From: Peromyscus leucopus
Taxonomy: Eukaryota; Chordata; Mammalia; Rodentia; Cricetidae
Assembly: GCF_004664715.2 (NCBI RefSeq)
Contig: NC_051083.1
Coordinates: 98,733,661-98,797,660 of the forward strand
Direction: 5' to 3'
DNA: 64,000 nt
Each line of letters starts with the position of its first letter. Position 1 is the first letter of the stretch. This document shows positions 44,255-55,885 of the stretch, one piece after another. Below the pieces are notes generated by a model. That model was not told where the DNA came from. It made no database searches and saw nothing but the letters and a program-made list of their open reading frames with translations. A program made the translations under genes and the position numbers.

Positions 44255-45235
44255 CTGAGATCCCAAGTCCTCCTTCTCCTCTCACCAAACCTTCATGTGT
44301 CCCCACAACTCCCTCTAAAATTCATAACCTATTTGTGGATTATTGTTGTTACACACACACACATATGTGTACACACACATGCTCACATATAACTTACTGA
44401 GTCCATTTAGTGTTGCTGATATTTTTATTGGTTCAGGACTAGCCACTTGCATTGGGAAAACCCTTTAGGGGCTTCCTATCTGGAGAAGACTGATTCTTTC
44501 TCTCTTGGCAGCTGTGAATTGAATGTAGCTCTTTATCTAGAGATTAGGTCCTGTGTGATTTCACTTGTGCACATTGGCATGCCAACTAGTGTGGTCTTTG
44601 TTTTGGTCTTGTTTAGGCAGCTATATTGTTGAGACTTCATGGGCAAGGCATCCCTGTCATATATACAAAACGCTGTTTCACAGCAGAATCCTACTTCTCT
44701 GACTTCCAATTTTTCTGCCCTCTCTTCCATAACATTTCCTGAATCTTAGTTATAGGGTTTGTGTTGCAGATCTATCACTGAGGCCGGGAACTCTACTGAC
44801 AGCAGTCCTCTTTATTTTGACCTTTTATGTCTTTCTGTGATGGTCTCAATTTGATGTTCAAATGATCTTCTTTGATGAAGGCTAATAACTACATGTAACT
44901 GTGGGCATAAGAATAAATATTTATAATGAACTTAGAAATTATGTTGGATTAAGGCAGTAGGAGCAGTAGTTTCTCCTCTAGGGTCGATGACCTCGACATC
45001 TATGTGGAGTAATTTGCGTTTACAAGATGAGTCATGAATTCCTTCCTATTGTGTTGGCCTTTAGTCCAATTAAACAACTGTTTGTTACCCCAAGGTATAA
45101 ATGTCACTATTGCATCACTGGGAATATCTTGCCATACTGGTCATTGTTGTGGTTCATAGGTTTACAGATGAGCAGGAATATTAATTGCTTTTCTCTATGG
45201 CAACCTGAATAGCACCTTCTGATGCTATGAGAGCT
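44255..45235 (-). mobile_element. L1 (Lx-type) 3' UTR, long copy
   Basis: 'gtttaggcagctatattgttgagacttcatggg', 'tttcacagcagaatcctacttctctgac', 'catactggtcattgttgtggttcatagg' occur in order, reverse-oriented. A CA/TG-rich simple tract lies at 44350-44385. Confidence 0.85.
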
Positions 45236-46779
45236 AATCTTCAGGGAGGAGGGTTCTGTGACAGTAAATGGGAGTTAACTTGTAGAACTATTATCAAGGG
45301 AATGTGGGTTTATGTGAAGCATCCAGGAAGTAAAAATCACCATAACAAATTTAAGAATGGAAAAAAAAATGAACAACGAGATAATGAAAACCTTGGATAA
45401 CTGAACCTGGAGAGGAGAAGCAAATTAAGTGATGATTATAAAGAGTTAATTGTGATATGGCTAATAAAAAAGGAAAAACTATCTATAGGTTTGAGTAACA
45501 GAGAAAAAAATGGCCACGTCATTTGCCAAAGTGAATTGCCTGTGCTTTGGCATGGGGTACATTGGCAGCAGTTATAGAAACACACGTCCAAATAAAGAAG
45601 TTAAGTGAGCATATCTTGATGACTAAGAGAACAACCAGAGAACACGACTGAAATTTCCGAGTGTTTGGACAAAAGATTATATTGGTCATTCTTCAAATGC
45701 AAGGAATTGAGAAGTAACTATTCTACAAATGCATTTATCCTTTGTCCTTCTGAGAAGAATAAGACAGTATACAGAATATTAGATCCAACCCTTGGATCAC
45801 AACATAAATTTTATGCAACACAAAACATAAGAAGCAGGTAGAAGAGGATTATATGGGGGGTATTTTTTGGAAAATTACATCAGAATAATTTTCTCTCCAG
45901 TTTAAATTAGAGCTATAAATTTTAGTTATATTAATTCATGTTTATTCCTCATATGGTGTATTTCAAACAAAAAACAAGACAGCAATTCAGTCTTAATAAT
46001 TGCTAATGTTGTTAAATCTCCTAATTAAATGATAGCAAAATATTTGAAAATGGAAAATTATCTCCCAAGGAAAACCTTTGATTTTTTCTCTCTGACAAGA
46101 GTTCACAGCAAACAGAATTATACAAACAAATCTTGATAAATTATATTTATTTTAGAACAACATAACAAGCCTCCTGGAAACTTATTTGCATTTATATAAT
46201 TAAAAATGCCCTGCTGTTACAGCTTTCTGGAAATGTTCTGAAAATGGAACAGATTAGATCTATATTAGTCAGTAGAAGAAGCATGACTACACACGATGGA
46301 TTGCATTTATTTGTACTGGGCAGTGTTGACTGTAGTATTATAAAGAGGAAGGAAAGGTAACACAGTTTGCAAAGTGATAGTAGACTGTATTCAGGGATGA
46401 AGAGTCAATCTGGTCATAGATGTAGTATTTTTATGCCAACTTAAATTCAGGCAGGATATTAAAATTTGCACAGTACCTAGCTAGAGTAAACAGCTATGAC
46501 AGAAGGGAATTTATTCTAAACACCAGAGGAACTGAGCAGCCTAATTGGGAGGTGACTGTAAATTTAGCAATGTAAAAACTAGTTGGCTGGAAGTATTACT
46601 GTGGTGTGTAATAGAAGTTTCAGATAAAATTGCAAGTAATTTAGGTGTTTATTCTATCATGTCTATGTTATTGTCTAATCAACATTCAGAAAAATTGGGG
46701 AATTTTATAGATAAGTATGTATACATAGTGAATATGGAAATAAATACATAGGGCACATTGCCAGGAATATAGAATCCTT
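45236..46779. other. Unassigned DNA, the longest stretch without a recognised repeat in this part
   Basis: Ordinary base composition, no long frames, and no recognised SINE, LINE or LTR. It could be single-copy DNA. Confidence 0.45.
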
Positions 46780-47250
46780 TCTAAGCATAACTTCCACTCC
46801 CACTCAAAACCCTCTGAGTTTTATCTTGCATAAGTGGAGTTACATATAGCAAGTACACATGATACATTGTTTTCACTTATAACTCATTACTATTAATGGA
46901 TATTTAGGTTAATTACTGTTTAGGGTTAGTATGGATGGATTTACTATGAACATTTTAGTACTTGTCTTTTTATTGTATGTGTTTTCTTCTGGTGAATATT
47001 AACCTAGCACAAGTTTTCTGGGTCTTGGAGTATGTATTACTGTATTAGGTGTTACTGAAAAAGAGTTTTCAAAAATGGCTGCATAGGTTTTATTCATTCA
47101 AGCAATATGAACATTTTGTGCTTCAAATCCTGGTATTCATATTAGCATTCTTTGCCAAATATGACTATGATATTTGGCTATTGGTAGTGCATTGACTAGT
47201 AGTATTCTATTTCTTTATAAATGTTTATCTCACTTACATGTCTTTTCTCT
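46780..47250 (-). mobile_element. Ancient L1M-type LINE fragment
   Basis: 'actatgaacattttagtacttg', 'tgggtcttggagtatgtat', 'gttttcaaaaatggctgcatagg' follow old L1 ORF2 C-terminal sequence in reverse. Confidence 0.6.
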
Positions 47251-47523
47251 AATATGCCTATTCTAACATGGGTCTTTTGGCTAGCCTGTATTTTATGTTA
47301 TAGCTGTTCACTAAGGTTTAATTGTTTGTTTTGAATATAAGCACTGTGAACAGTTTTTTTAGTCTGGTTCTTTTTTATTCTTTGGGCATCAAGATTTGAT
47401 AAATAAGAGTTCACAAATCTGAAATTGTGTGTATTTGAGGTACTGCATATTTGGAACTGATTTTGATTCCAATGCGAGGTTAAGATTAATATGACTTTTT
47501 TAAACGTGGCTATTTTTATAGTA

Positions 47524-48068
47524 TTTTTATTTTATAATTAACTTAATTTCACATCAGTCACGGATTCCCCCGTTCTCCTCTCACCCCCAGCCCTCCCTGC
47601 CAATCCACCCCCCACTCCCATCTCCTCCAAGACAAGGTCTCCCCTGGGGAGTCAGCTCAGCCTGGCAGACTCAGCCAAGGCAGGTCCAGTCCCCTCCTCC
47701 CTATACCAAGGCTGAGCAAAGTGTCTCAGCAGAGGCCCCAGGCTCCAAAAAGTCAACTCATGCACCAAGGACTTGTCCTGGCTCTACTGCCTGGGGGGTC
47801 TCCCAAACAGCTTTAGCTAATCAACTGTCTCACTTATCCAGAGGGCCTGGTACAGTTCCACGGGGGTCCTCTGCCACTGGTTCACAGTTCATGCACTTCC
47901 ACTAGTTTGGCTATTTGTCCCTGTGCTTCCTCCAACCATGGTCTCAATATCTCTCGCTCATATAATCCCTCCTCTCTCTCACTGATTGGACTCCTGGAGC
48001 TCCTCCTGCGGCTCGGTTGTAAAAAACAAACAAACAAACAAACAAAAAACAAACAACCACAACAAAAT
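47524..48068 (-). mobile_element. 5'-truncated L1 3' UTR, with (AAAC)n at its 5' end
   Basis: In reverse: 'caagacaaggtctcccctggggagtcagc', 'cttatccagagggcctgg' and 'ctcactgattggactcctggagctcc'. Flanks share gtggctat (47516-47523 and 48069-48076). Between the 5' truncation at about 48020 and the right flank lie about 45 bases of AAAC-type repeat. Confidence 0.88.
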
Positions 48069-48076
48069 GTGGCTAT

Positions 48077-48704
48077 CCAGTTGACTCAAGACTGTTGGAT
48101 TACTGAATAGTGTCGTTTTAATGAATCAGATGACAATGAATGTATGAATGGGATTATTTTTGGGGTGCTATTTTGTTCATTGGTTGATTTGCTAATTTCC
48201 CTTCTTGATCATTATAACTCTATAGTAGACCTTAATATCTGAAAGGAAATGCTCTACACCTTTGCTCTGTTTTTGTCTATTTTGCTTATAACCATCAACA
48301 GATAAGACAGGAAAGGTGTAAACTTTGTTAGATTCATTCATTATAATGTTTTCTTCAAACTACAATGCATATGCAGTATGCACATGCACAAATCTATTAA
48401 CTTCTAATAAAATTTTATCCCATTCTAGTTCATATCCGAATACCCATCAGTGGTATTGAAAAAAATGGATAACATTAGGTTGGATTCTGTTTCCCCTTAC
48501 AAATTATAGTTAAGCTAAAGGAAGAAGCCTGGGGTTGGAAGTCTAAGAAAATGATAGATTTAGAGTCCCTACTGTGTTCTTCCATTTTGTTTTTAGTAAA
48601 CACATGTTTTCTGGGAATGTTTTGAAGCCTGGCTGAAGAAAAAATTGCATCATAATTGCATCTTGAATTAAAAGTACTGGGTATGGGCTCTGTATCTCCC
48701 ATTG
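48077..48704. other. Unassigned DNA
   Basis: No family or gene recognised. Confidence 0.4.
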
Positions 48705-49236
48705 CTAGATTTCACTAGGGTTACCCTCATAGATTCTAGGGAGTTTCCACTGTACTAGTTTTCCACATTGCCCCTGAATACCACCAAGTTATAGCTATCT
48801 TTTCCCAATACTCTCCCTCTATCACCCCCTGCTTGATCACTCCTGTTCCTATCCACATCTGTCTCCAGTCCACCATCAAAATCTATTCTATCTCTCCTTC
48901 CTAGGGAGATCCATGCACCCCAGCTTGAGCCCTCCTTGTTATCTAGCCTCTTAACAGTTAATGTCTGTCTTTCTGGATCTTGGGTTATCTCACTTATGAT
49001 GATCCTTTCTAGTTCTATCCATTTGTCTGCAAATATCATTGTGTTGTTGTTTTTAACAGCTGCATAATACTCCTTTGTGCAAATGTACCACACTTCCTTT
49101 TTCCATTCTTCAATTGAGATACCTTTAGGTTGTTTCCCCTTTCTGTCTATTATGAATAAAGCTGCAATGAACACGGTTGAGCAAGTGTCCTTGTAGGAGG
49201 ATGGAGCATCCTTTAGGTACATGCCCAAGAGTGGTA
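48705..49236 (-). mobile_element. L1: ORF2 C-terminus and 3' UTR start, first part
   Basis: The minus-strand frame ending near 48950 encodes the ORF2p tail (LLGMYLKDAPSS, STVFIAALFI, IEEWKKEVWYICTKEYYAA), with the 3' UTR below it. The element is interrupted by an LTR and resumes at 49678. Confidence 0.9.
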
Positions 49237-49677
49237 TGTAAGCACTTGCACTTACTTCCCAGGCCCAGGTCACTGACCATGAAGAATTAAATCAGGCTGT
49301 TCAGAGGGGTCACAGCACAACTGAGGCTGTGACAATTTTATTGAGAGTAACAGACCTTTTATATCTTTATCACAAACAGAATATAATGGCAATTGCCAGG
49401 ATCCATACAGATGTAGTTGTAGTTGCCAGTATATAAGGAAGTTGGCAAGCATGATACACAAGATTAACATCTAAGAACAATTGTCCTGTCAAGCATCCAT
49501 GCTTCTTTGACACTAAGGGAACATACATAAAAACACAAATCAGCCTGGACATTTCACTGCTTGTGGAAGTGCATTTGTCTCTCAGTATCTAGAAGGCACA
49601 TAGTGCTCCTGAAAATCCCATGACACATGGCTGTCTCTCAAGGCAGCGAGGCCAAGCCAACTCTATGGTTTCCTGCA
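49237..49677 (-). mobile_element. Solo LTR (IAP/ERVK-like) nested in an L1
   Basis: Minus strand TGCAGGAAACCATAG...GTGCTTACA, 441 bp. A TATA box (atataaaagg, minus strand, near 49354-49364) and an AATAAA signal (49337-49342) sit about 20 bases apart, as in a compact class II LTR. Flanks gtggta (49231-49236) and ttggta (49678-49683) agree at five of six positions. The L1 text resumes exactly after it ('gggtcttgaggtagatc'). Confidence 0.9.
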
Positions 49678-49865
49678 TTGGTATTGTAGGGTCTTGAGGT
49701 AGATCAATTCTCAATTTTCTGAGGTACTGCCATATTGATTTCTGTAGTGGCTGTACAAGTTTGCACTTCCACCTGCAATGGATGAGTGTTTCCCTTGCTC
49801 CTAATCCTTACCAACATGAGCTGTCACTTGTGTTTTAAATCTTAACTATTCTGACAGGTGTAAAA
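49678..49865 (-). mobile_element. L1 ORF2, part upstream of the nested LTR
   Basis: 'ctgaggtactgccatattgatttctgtagtggctgtacaag' and 'tattctgacaggtgtaaa' continue the reverse L1 ORF2 from 48705-49236. Confidence 0.88.
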
Positions 49866-49867
49866 TT

Positions 49868-50712
49868 GGGCAAGGCTGCTAGCAGTGGTCCTGGGACACC
49901 AATCTGGTCACAAAACCTTCAACCTACAATCTATCCTGCCAGCAAGATGGGCTGGGGTAATGGTGCAAAACATGGGAGTGGCTAACCCATGACTGGTCCA
50001 ACTTAAGGCTCAGGCCACAATGGGGAGCTCACTCCTGACCCTGCCTGGATGGCCAGAAACCAGAGGCAGGACAGCCCAGAGACCTAGGATAGAATCAAAC
50101 ATGACTGGCAAAAAACAAGTCAATGAAATGATTCCTAATGACATTCTACTGTACTCATACATTGGTGCCTAGCCCAAGTAACATCAGTGGTGTGTCATTC
50201 AGCAACTGGTGGAAGCAGATGCAGTGACCTACAGCCAAACACTATACAGAGCCAGGGAAACCCCACAGAATAGGGGATTGAAGCAATGTAGGAGCCAGAA
50301 GGGTCAAGAACTCCAAAAGAAAACCCACAGAATCAACTAATCTGGACTCATAGGGGTTCACAGAGACTTAAGCAACAAATATGGACCTTGTGTGGGTCTG
50401 AGGTAGGTCCTCTGCATACAACTGATGGTTGTACAGATTGATGAGAGTTATGAGACTCCCAACATTGGGGGTGGGAGCTATCTCTGACTCTTTTGCCTGA
50501 TTTTGGGAACCCTTTTCTGCTATTGAGGTTGCCTAGTGTAGCCTTCATATGAGGGTTTGTGCCTAGTCTTATTATATCTTGTTAGGTCATATTAGGTGGA
50601 TATCCCTGGGAGGCCCATTCTTTTTTTTTAAGAAGAGAAATGGAGGAGGAGTGATTCTGGAAGAAAGGGGAGGTAGGGATGTAATGTATGAGAGAAGAAT
50701 TAAAAAAAAAAG
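49868..50712 (+). mobile_element. L1 (Lx-type) 3' UTR, head to head with the previous L1
   Basis: 'acctacaatctatcctgcc', 'gggagtggctaacccatgactggtcc', 'cagcaactggtggaagcagatgcag' and an A-rich end at 50700 give an Lx 3' UTR on the plus strand. Confidence 0.9.
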
Positions 50713-50964
50713 TGCTGGTTTCAGGAACTGGAATTATGCAGCACCATGCTGTAATTTAATGGATATCCCCCCCAATAAATTATTCATTACAGGAACAATA
50801 GTATCATTATCAAGAAATCCTTGTCCAGAAATGATGAAGCAACGGAATGTACCCATTAGAGACTAGCAAGGGCGTTTACACTGGAAGGAAGAAGTATAAC
50901 AAAATGGCTTCTATCAGTGCTGTTCCTGAAATGACAGCACAAGCTTTCAGCCTTTATTCAGTGG

Positions 50965-51090
50965 TAACTTATTTTTTTATTCTTCTCTCATACAATACGT
51001 TCCTACTGCAGTTTTTCCTCTCCCACCTCCACACTGTCCCTCCCTCCTCCCCCAGATCCACTCCTCCTCCATTTCTCTTTTCCTGAGTGC
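50965..51090 (-). mobile_element. L1 3' terminus
   Basis: 'ttattcttctctcatacaatacg', 'cctcccccagatccactcctcctcc' and 'tttctcttttcctgag' are a reversed L1 terminus. Confidence 0.75.
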
Positions 51091-51356
51091 TATGACCATA
51101 GGTTCAAAAGCACTTTTCTGCCATTAAACTCTTACCCTTTGTTCCTAAAGTGAAGAGTCTTCAAAGAACATTTCAAAGATTCAGAGTAACAAGAACTACA
51201 CTCACTGTGAGTGTTCCCTCCAACAAAAGAACTCTCCTTAGCTTTTGGCACACACAGCTCCAAATAATGCTAACAACATTGTGAAGGTGATTTTTTTGTA
51301 TGTGGTTGTATTTTAGGTAAGTAAATGGAACTGAGAGGAGATAGTTGATTCTCTTT

Positions 51357-51357
<1 letters not shown>

Positions 51358-51409
<52 letters not shown>
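51358..51409. repeat. (TA)n microsatellite
   Basis: About 26 perfect AT units, able to form a hairpin. Confidence 0.98.
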
Positions 51410-51412
<3 letters not shown>

Positions 51413-51534
51413 TGAAAGACTCCATAATCAATAACACACAGTAGAGCTGGAGTTTATATGTCAAGCCATCAATATGTATATGACTTGCATTTAATATACA
51501 TCATCAGAGTTATCTATATATTAGATCATAATAT

Positions 51535-51660
51535 TGTTTCTGTTTTGTGTATAAAGAAAATGAAGGTCAGAGAGAAGAAATTAGTTGTACAGTGATGAAC
51601 AATTAGTTAATGAATGATGGTCTGTTGGATTCCAAAGTGCTTTTAACCACCCCAGTACTA
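51535..51660 (-). mobile_element. MIR-like fragment
   Basis: 'gtgtataaagaaaatgaaggtcagagagaag' and 'ggattccaaagtgcttttaaccac' are MIR words in order, reverse-oriented. Confidence 0.6.
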
Positions 51661-51709
51661 GATTACATGGTACATGCACATAAATATAACTTGGAAACTA
51701 GAAAGAAAC

Positions 51710-51850
51710 TGCTTGTGGTGGTGGTGGTGGTGACACATCCCTTTAATTCCAGCACCCAGGAGGCAGAGAGTTCTCTGTGTATTTGAGGTCAACCTGGTCC
51801 ATATAGCTAGTTCTGGGAGAGCCAGTGTCACATAGAGAGACACTGTCTAA
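51710..51850 (+). mobile_element. B1 SINE, diverged
   Basis: 'gtggtggtggtgacacatccctttaattccagcaccc', 'tgaggtcaacctggtcc', 'cacatagagagacactgtc'. The head carries a GTG expansion. Confidence 0.85.
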
Positions 51851-52799
51851 ATCCACCCCTTATATAAAACAGGAAGAGATACAAATGTGAAATGCCATTC
51901 TAAACTTCAATTATGAAGCAATTTTTAAAAATATGTTTTGGTATGATAGATAACAGGAAGAAAGAGAAAAACATTCAACATTTTTATTTTTTAAGCATCA
52001 GGAATTGTATCGACACCTGTGGGATTTGTGGTTATGATAATGTAGTTACAGTTGTTTTTTAAAAGAGATTGTGTAATAACTTGGAAAATCTATTTTCCTG
52101 AATGCTTTTATTATCATAATTACTTTTATTAACTAATCAACTTGAATCATGTAAAATTTCTTGAAATAATACTGAAGTTTCTTCACAGCTATTTTACTTT
52201 CTTTTTTTTTTTTTATATAATAAAATCACCAAGCAACAGCTTGTACCAGGAGCTCGCAATTGTCAATGTCTTCTCCAGCTTGAACTGTTTCGAGCAATAG
52301 CTTTCTAGTTTGTATATATTTTTTAATCTGACAGTAATTGTTCTTGTAGCTAAACGCTCTTGGAGGTATATTGGAAATTGTTCCTCTGATGTATAGCAAG
52401 TCTAAATTTTCTTTGAAAAGCAATTTTAAAACATCAAAGATTTGTGTATAGTTTCAGAAAGATGAAAAATGTTGAATTACAGCCATGTTCTAAGAAATGG
52501 TCTGTAAGAAAACCCTCTATGGAAGGACATAAAACCCATTATCTTTTCATTTACAATATATCACTAATTTATTCACTATGCTGAGGACAGTGTTAAAATA
52601 TAAATATTATGTTTATATTTAAGTGATATTTTAAAATTAGTTTGACATATTAGATATAGTTTTAATTTATTAGTTTTAGTTACAATCATAAGTTTTATGC
52701 ATTGTAAATGCTCAACTCAAAGATTTTATGCAATTTTATAAACTTGCATATATAGTATAATAAATTATTTTAAAATATTTCTTTCATCATTCTTGGTAT
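51851..52799. other. Unassigned AT-rich DNA
   Basis: No family or gene recognised. Confidence 0.45.
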
Positions 52800-53285
52800 A
52801 AAATTCCCATTTCTATTTCCCCCAAAACCACTGAACTTATTTCTATACAGTTTCCACATAGATTTACAAATACTGGACATTTAAGACAAATTATGAAATA
52901 AAATTTGTGATCATTTGTATTAATTTTTCTACTTAGTATTAAATTGGGGGGTATTATTAGGTAACACCCTTACTTCATTTCACTTTGTTGATGGATAGTG
53001 TTCTGTTTTGTGGAAATATATATTTATCCATTCTATATTGAAAGACTTAGGTCCTTTCTGCCTTAGGTTCTTTTGTGTGATGTTGCTATGTTATTCACAT
53101 ACATTTCTTTGTGTAGGATCATGTTTACATTCCTTTGGAGCAACAAATTAAGAGAAAAAATAAAATATAAATCCTTATTTCTCCACCATTCATTATTATC
53201 AGTCCTTTTTTTGTAATATACTAACTCATTTGGTTGTAAGTAATGTCATATTAGGAGTAGGATTTGCATTCCACTATGGTTTAAT
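52800..53285 (-). mobile_element. Ancient L1M-type LINE fragment
   Basis: 'cactttgttgatggatagtgttctg', 'tatttatccattctatattg' and 'gtgtgatgttgctatgttattc' match old L1 ORF2 C-terminal sequence in reverse. Confidence 0.65.
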
Positions 53286-53299
53286 GATGATATCTTTTC

Positions 53300-54107
53300 T
53301 TTTTTAAAAAATAATTTTTTATTAAGAGATTTTCTAGTCATTTTGCATACCAACCACAGATTGTCCTGTCCTCCCACCTCCTGCCCCCCAGCCTCCCCCT
53401 AACCCACCCCCCATTCCCACCTCCTCCAAGGCAAGGTCTCCCATGGGGAGTCAGCAGTGCTGGTACATTCAGTAGAGGCAGGTCCAAGCCCAAGCACCAA
53501 GGCTGCACAAAGTGTCTCACCATAAACACTAGGTTCCAAAAAATGAGCTTATGTACTACGGGCAGGTCGCTATCCCACTGCCTGGGGTCCCCCTATACAG
53601 TTCAAGCTAAACAACTGTCTCGCTTATCCAGAGGGCCTAGTCCAGTGCTATGGGGGCTCCTCAGCTATTGGTCCACAGTTCGAGTATTTCCACTAGTTTG
53701 GCTAGTTGTCTCTGTACTTCTTCCAGTTATGGTCTTGATATCCATTGCTCATAGAATCCCTCCTCTCTCTCATTGATTGGACTCCTGGAGCTCCATCTCG
53801 GACCCAGCTGTGGATCTCTGCATCTGCTTCCATCAGTCACTGGATGAGTGTTCTATAATTACAGTTAGGGTATTTAGCCATCTGATCACTAGAGTAGGTC
53901 AGCTCAGGCACCCTCTTGACCATTGCCAGTAGTCTATGGTGGAGTGTCATCCTTGTGGATTCCTGTGAACCTCCCTAGCACTCTGTTTCTCCCTATTCCC
54001 ATGGTGTCTTCATTTATCACAGTATCACTTTCCTTGCTCTCCCACTCTGTTCCCCTTCCAGTTCGAACCTCCTGCTCCCCTAAGCTCTCATCCCCCTGTC
54101 CCTTGAC
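53300..54107 (-). mobile_element. L1 3' UTR insertion with perfect 14-bp TSD
   Basis: The T-rich tail side is at 53300. In reverse: 'ctccaaggcaaggtctcccatggggagtcagc', 'tcgcttatccagagggcctag' and 'tctgcttccatcagtcactgg'. TSD gatgatatcttttc lies at 53286-53299 and 54108-54121. Frames of 77 and 136 codons on the plus strand are antisense UTR. Confidence 0.96.
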
Positions 54108-54214
54108 GATGATATCTTTTCAAAAGCATATTGACTGCTGTCTTCAGAAAAATCATTGTTTATATCTTTCTCATTTTCTCCAACTGTGCTGCTTGTATTC
54201 TTTTCTTTTAAAAA

Positions 54215-54414
54215 CTCATTTATTTTATTTTATGTATAAAAGTTTTTTTCTTGAATATATATATATGCCTGAATCCCACAGAGGCCAGAAGAGGCAACAG
54301 ATCTCCTGGAACTGCAGTTACTCACCACTGTGAGCTGCTGTATGGGTGCTGGCAACTGCACCTGGGTTCTTTGCAAGAACAGCTAGTGCTCTTAACTGCC
54401 AAACCCTTTCAGCT
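54215..54414 (-). mobile_element. B3 SINE
   Basis: 'cacagaggccagaagaggcaacagatctcctggaactgcagttac' and 'agtgctcttaactgcc' follow a reverse B3. Confidence 0.9.
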
Positions 54415-54539
54415 CCACATTGTTTGTATTCTTGCTAATACTTGGATGAGTTCTATCAATCATTCTGATGAGTTCCCAAGTACACACTTGCTTTGTAAAT
54501 CGTTTCTAACCCCAATTTCTTTGTATGTAAAATGAGAGG

Positions 54540-54790
54540 GGAGTTGGTTTGCAGGAAATTGGCCCACATAGACTCACAGGGAGTAGCATTATTGGAGGTG
54601 TGGCATTATTGGAGTAGGTGTGGCATTGTTGGAAGAAGTGTGTCATAGGGGGCGAGCTTTAAGGTTTCAAAAGCTCAAGCCAGGCCCAGTGTTTCTCTTT
54701 CTTCCTGCTGCCTGTGGATATGGAGGTAGAAATCTCTGCTACCTCTTCATCACCATGTCTGTTTTGTGTTGCCATGCTTCCCACCATTAC
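54540..54790 (+). mobile_element. MaLR-type LTR fragment
   Basis: 'ggtgtggcattattggag' repeated with 'gaagaagtgtgtcatagggggcgagctttaagg' and 'ccatgcttcccaccat' follow MaLR LTR text. Confidence 0.65.
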
Positions 54791-54796
54791 AACTAT

Positions 54797-55330
54797 TGTG
54801 GAATATCAGTTTAAGATGAAATATTTGTTTAATGATGCAAATATGTATTATATTCTTTTATGTTGCATTTGTTTAACTCTATAAAGTTGTGTTACTTTGT
54901 CTAACACACCTGATTGGTCTAATAAAGAGCTGTACATCCAATAGCTAGACAGAGGAGAGAAATAGGCAGGCTGACAGAGAGAATAAATAGGAGAAATCTA
55001 GGGAAGAGAGTGAAGAGTGAGAAAAGGAGGAGAGGAAACCAGGATCCAGCCACCCAGCCACACAGCCAGCCAAGGAGTAAGAAGGAAAGAAAGATATACA
55101 GAATAAGGAAAGGTAAAAGGCCCAGAGGCAAAAGAAAGTTAAAGGGAAATGGGATAATTTAAGTTAGAAATTCTGGCTAGAAACAAGCCAAGCTAAGGCT
55201 GGGCATTCATAAGTAAGAATAAATCTCCATTTATTTATTTGGTAGCCGGGTGGTAGGCCCTTAAAGAGCAAAACAAAAAACAAAAACAAAACAAAACAAA
55301 ACAAAAACAAACAAAAAACACAACCTACTA
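54797..55330 (+). mobile_element. ERV LTR related to the solo LTR at 4716-5190
   Basis: 'gttgcatttgtttaactctataaag', 'cacctgattggtctaataaagagctg' and 'gggcattcataagtaag' align with the minus strand of 4716-5190. A (CAAAA)n array at 55268-55320 has expanded near its 3' end, so the right edge is uncertain. Confidence 0.8.
55268..55320. repeat. (CAAAA)n-type array
   Basis: Imperfect CAAAA/CAAAAA units inside the LTR's 3' part. Confidence 0.9.
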
Positions 55331-55492
55331 TAGACAACAATAGACTAAATCTCTGGACTGTAAACTAGACTCAATCAAATGTCTTCCTGTCTTCCTTTAT
55401 ATAAGTTACTGTGGTTATTGTGTCTCTTCATAGAATAGAAATCATAACTAAGACAGGGGTGTAAATTTAAACATAAAAAAATAAATTGGGGA

Positions 55493-55885
55493 TGCTGTGG
55501 GATGGTTTGTATGTCAAATCTGTTGCTCTGATTGGTCAGTAAATAAAACACTGATTGGCCAGTGGCCAGGCAGGAAGTAGGTGGGACAAGGAGAGAGGAG
55601 AATTCTGGGAAGCGGAAGGTGGAGGCAGAGAGACACTGCCAGCTGCCGCCATGACCAGCAGCATGTGAAGACGCCGGTAAGCCACCAGCCACGTGGCAAG
55701 GTATAGGTTTATGGAAATGGATTAATTTAAGCTATAAGAACAGTTAGCAAGAAGCCTGCCACGGCCATATAGTTGTAAGCAATATAAGTCTCTGTGTTTA
55801 CTTGGTTGGGTCTGAGCGGCTGTGGGACTGGCGGGTGACAAAAATTTGTCCTGACTGTGGGCAAGGCAGGAAAACTCTAGCAACA
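55493..55885 (+). mobile_element. 5' LTR of a young, complete non-autonomous ERV
   Basis: 393 bp, from 'tgctgtgggatgg' to 'actctagcaaca'. It has two inverted CCAAT boxes ('ctgattggtc', 'ctgattggcc') around 'aaataaaac'. It differs from the 3' LTR at three positions only. The 6-bp TSD tgggga lies at 55487-55492 and 57205-57210. Confidence 0.98.

Noticed and set aside
48755..49273. 172-codon minus-strand frame as a possible gene
   Set aside because: It is the decayed C-terminus of L1 ORF2p, with the beginning reading into a nested LTR.
53923..54333. Open frame of 136 codons on the plus strand
   Set aside because: It is the antisense of an L1 3' UTR running into a B3 SINE.
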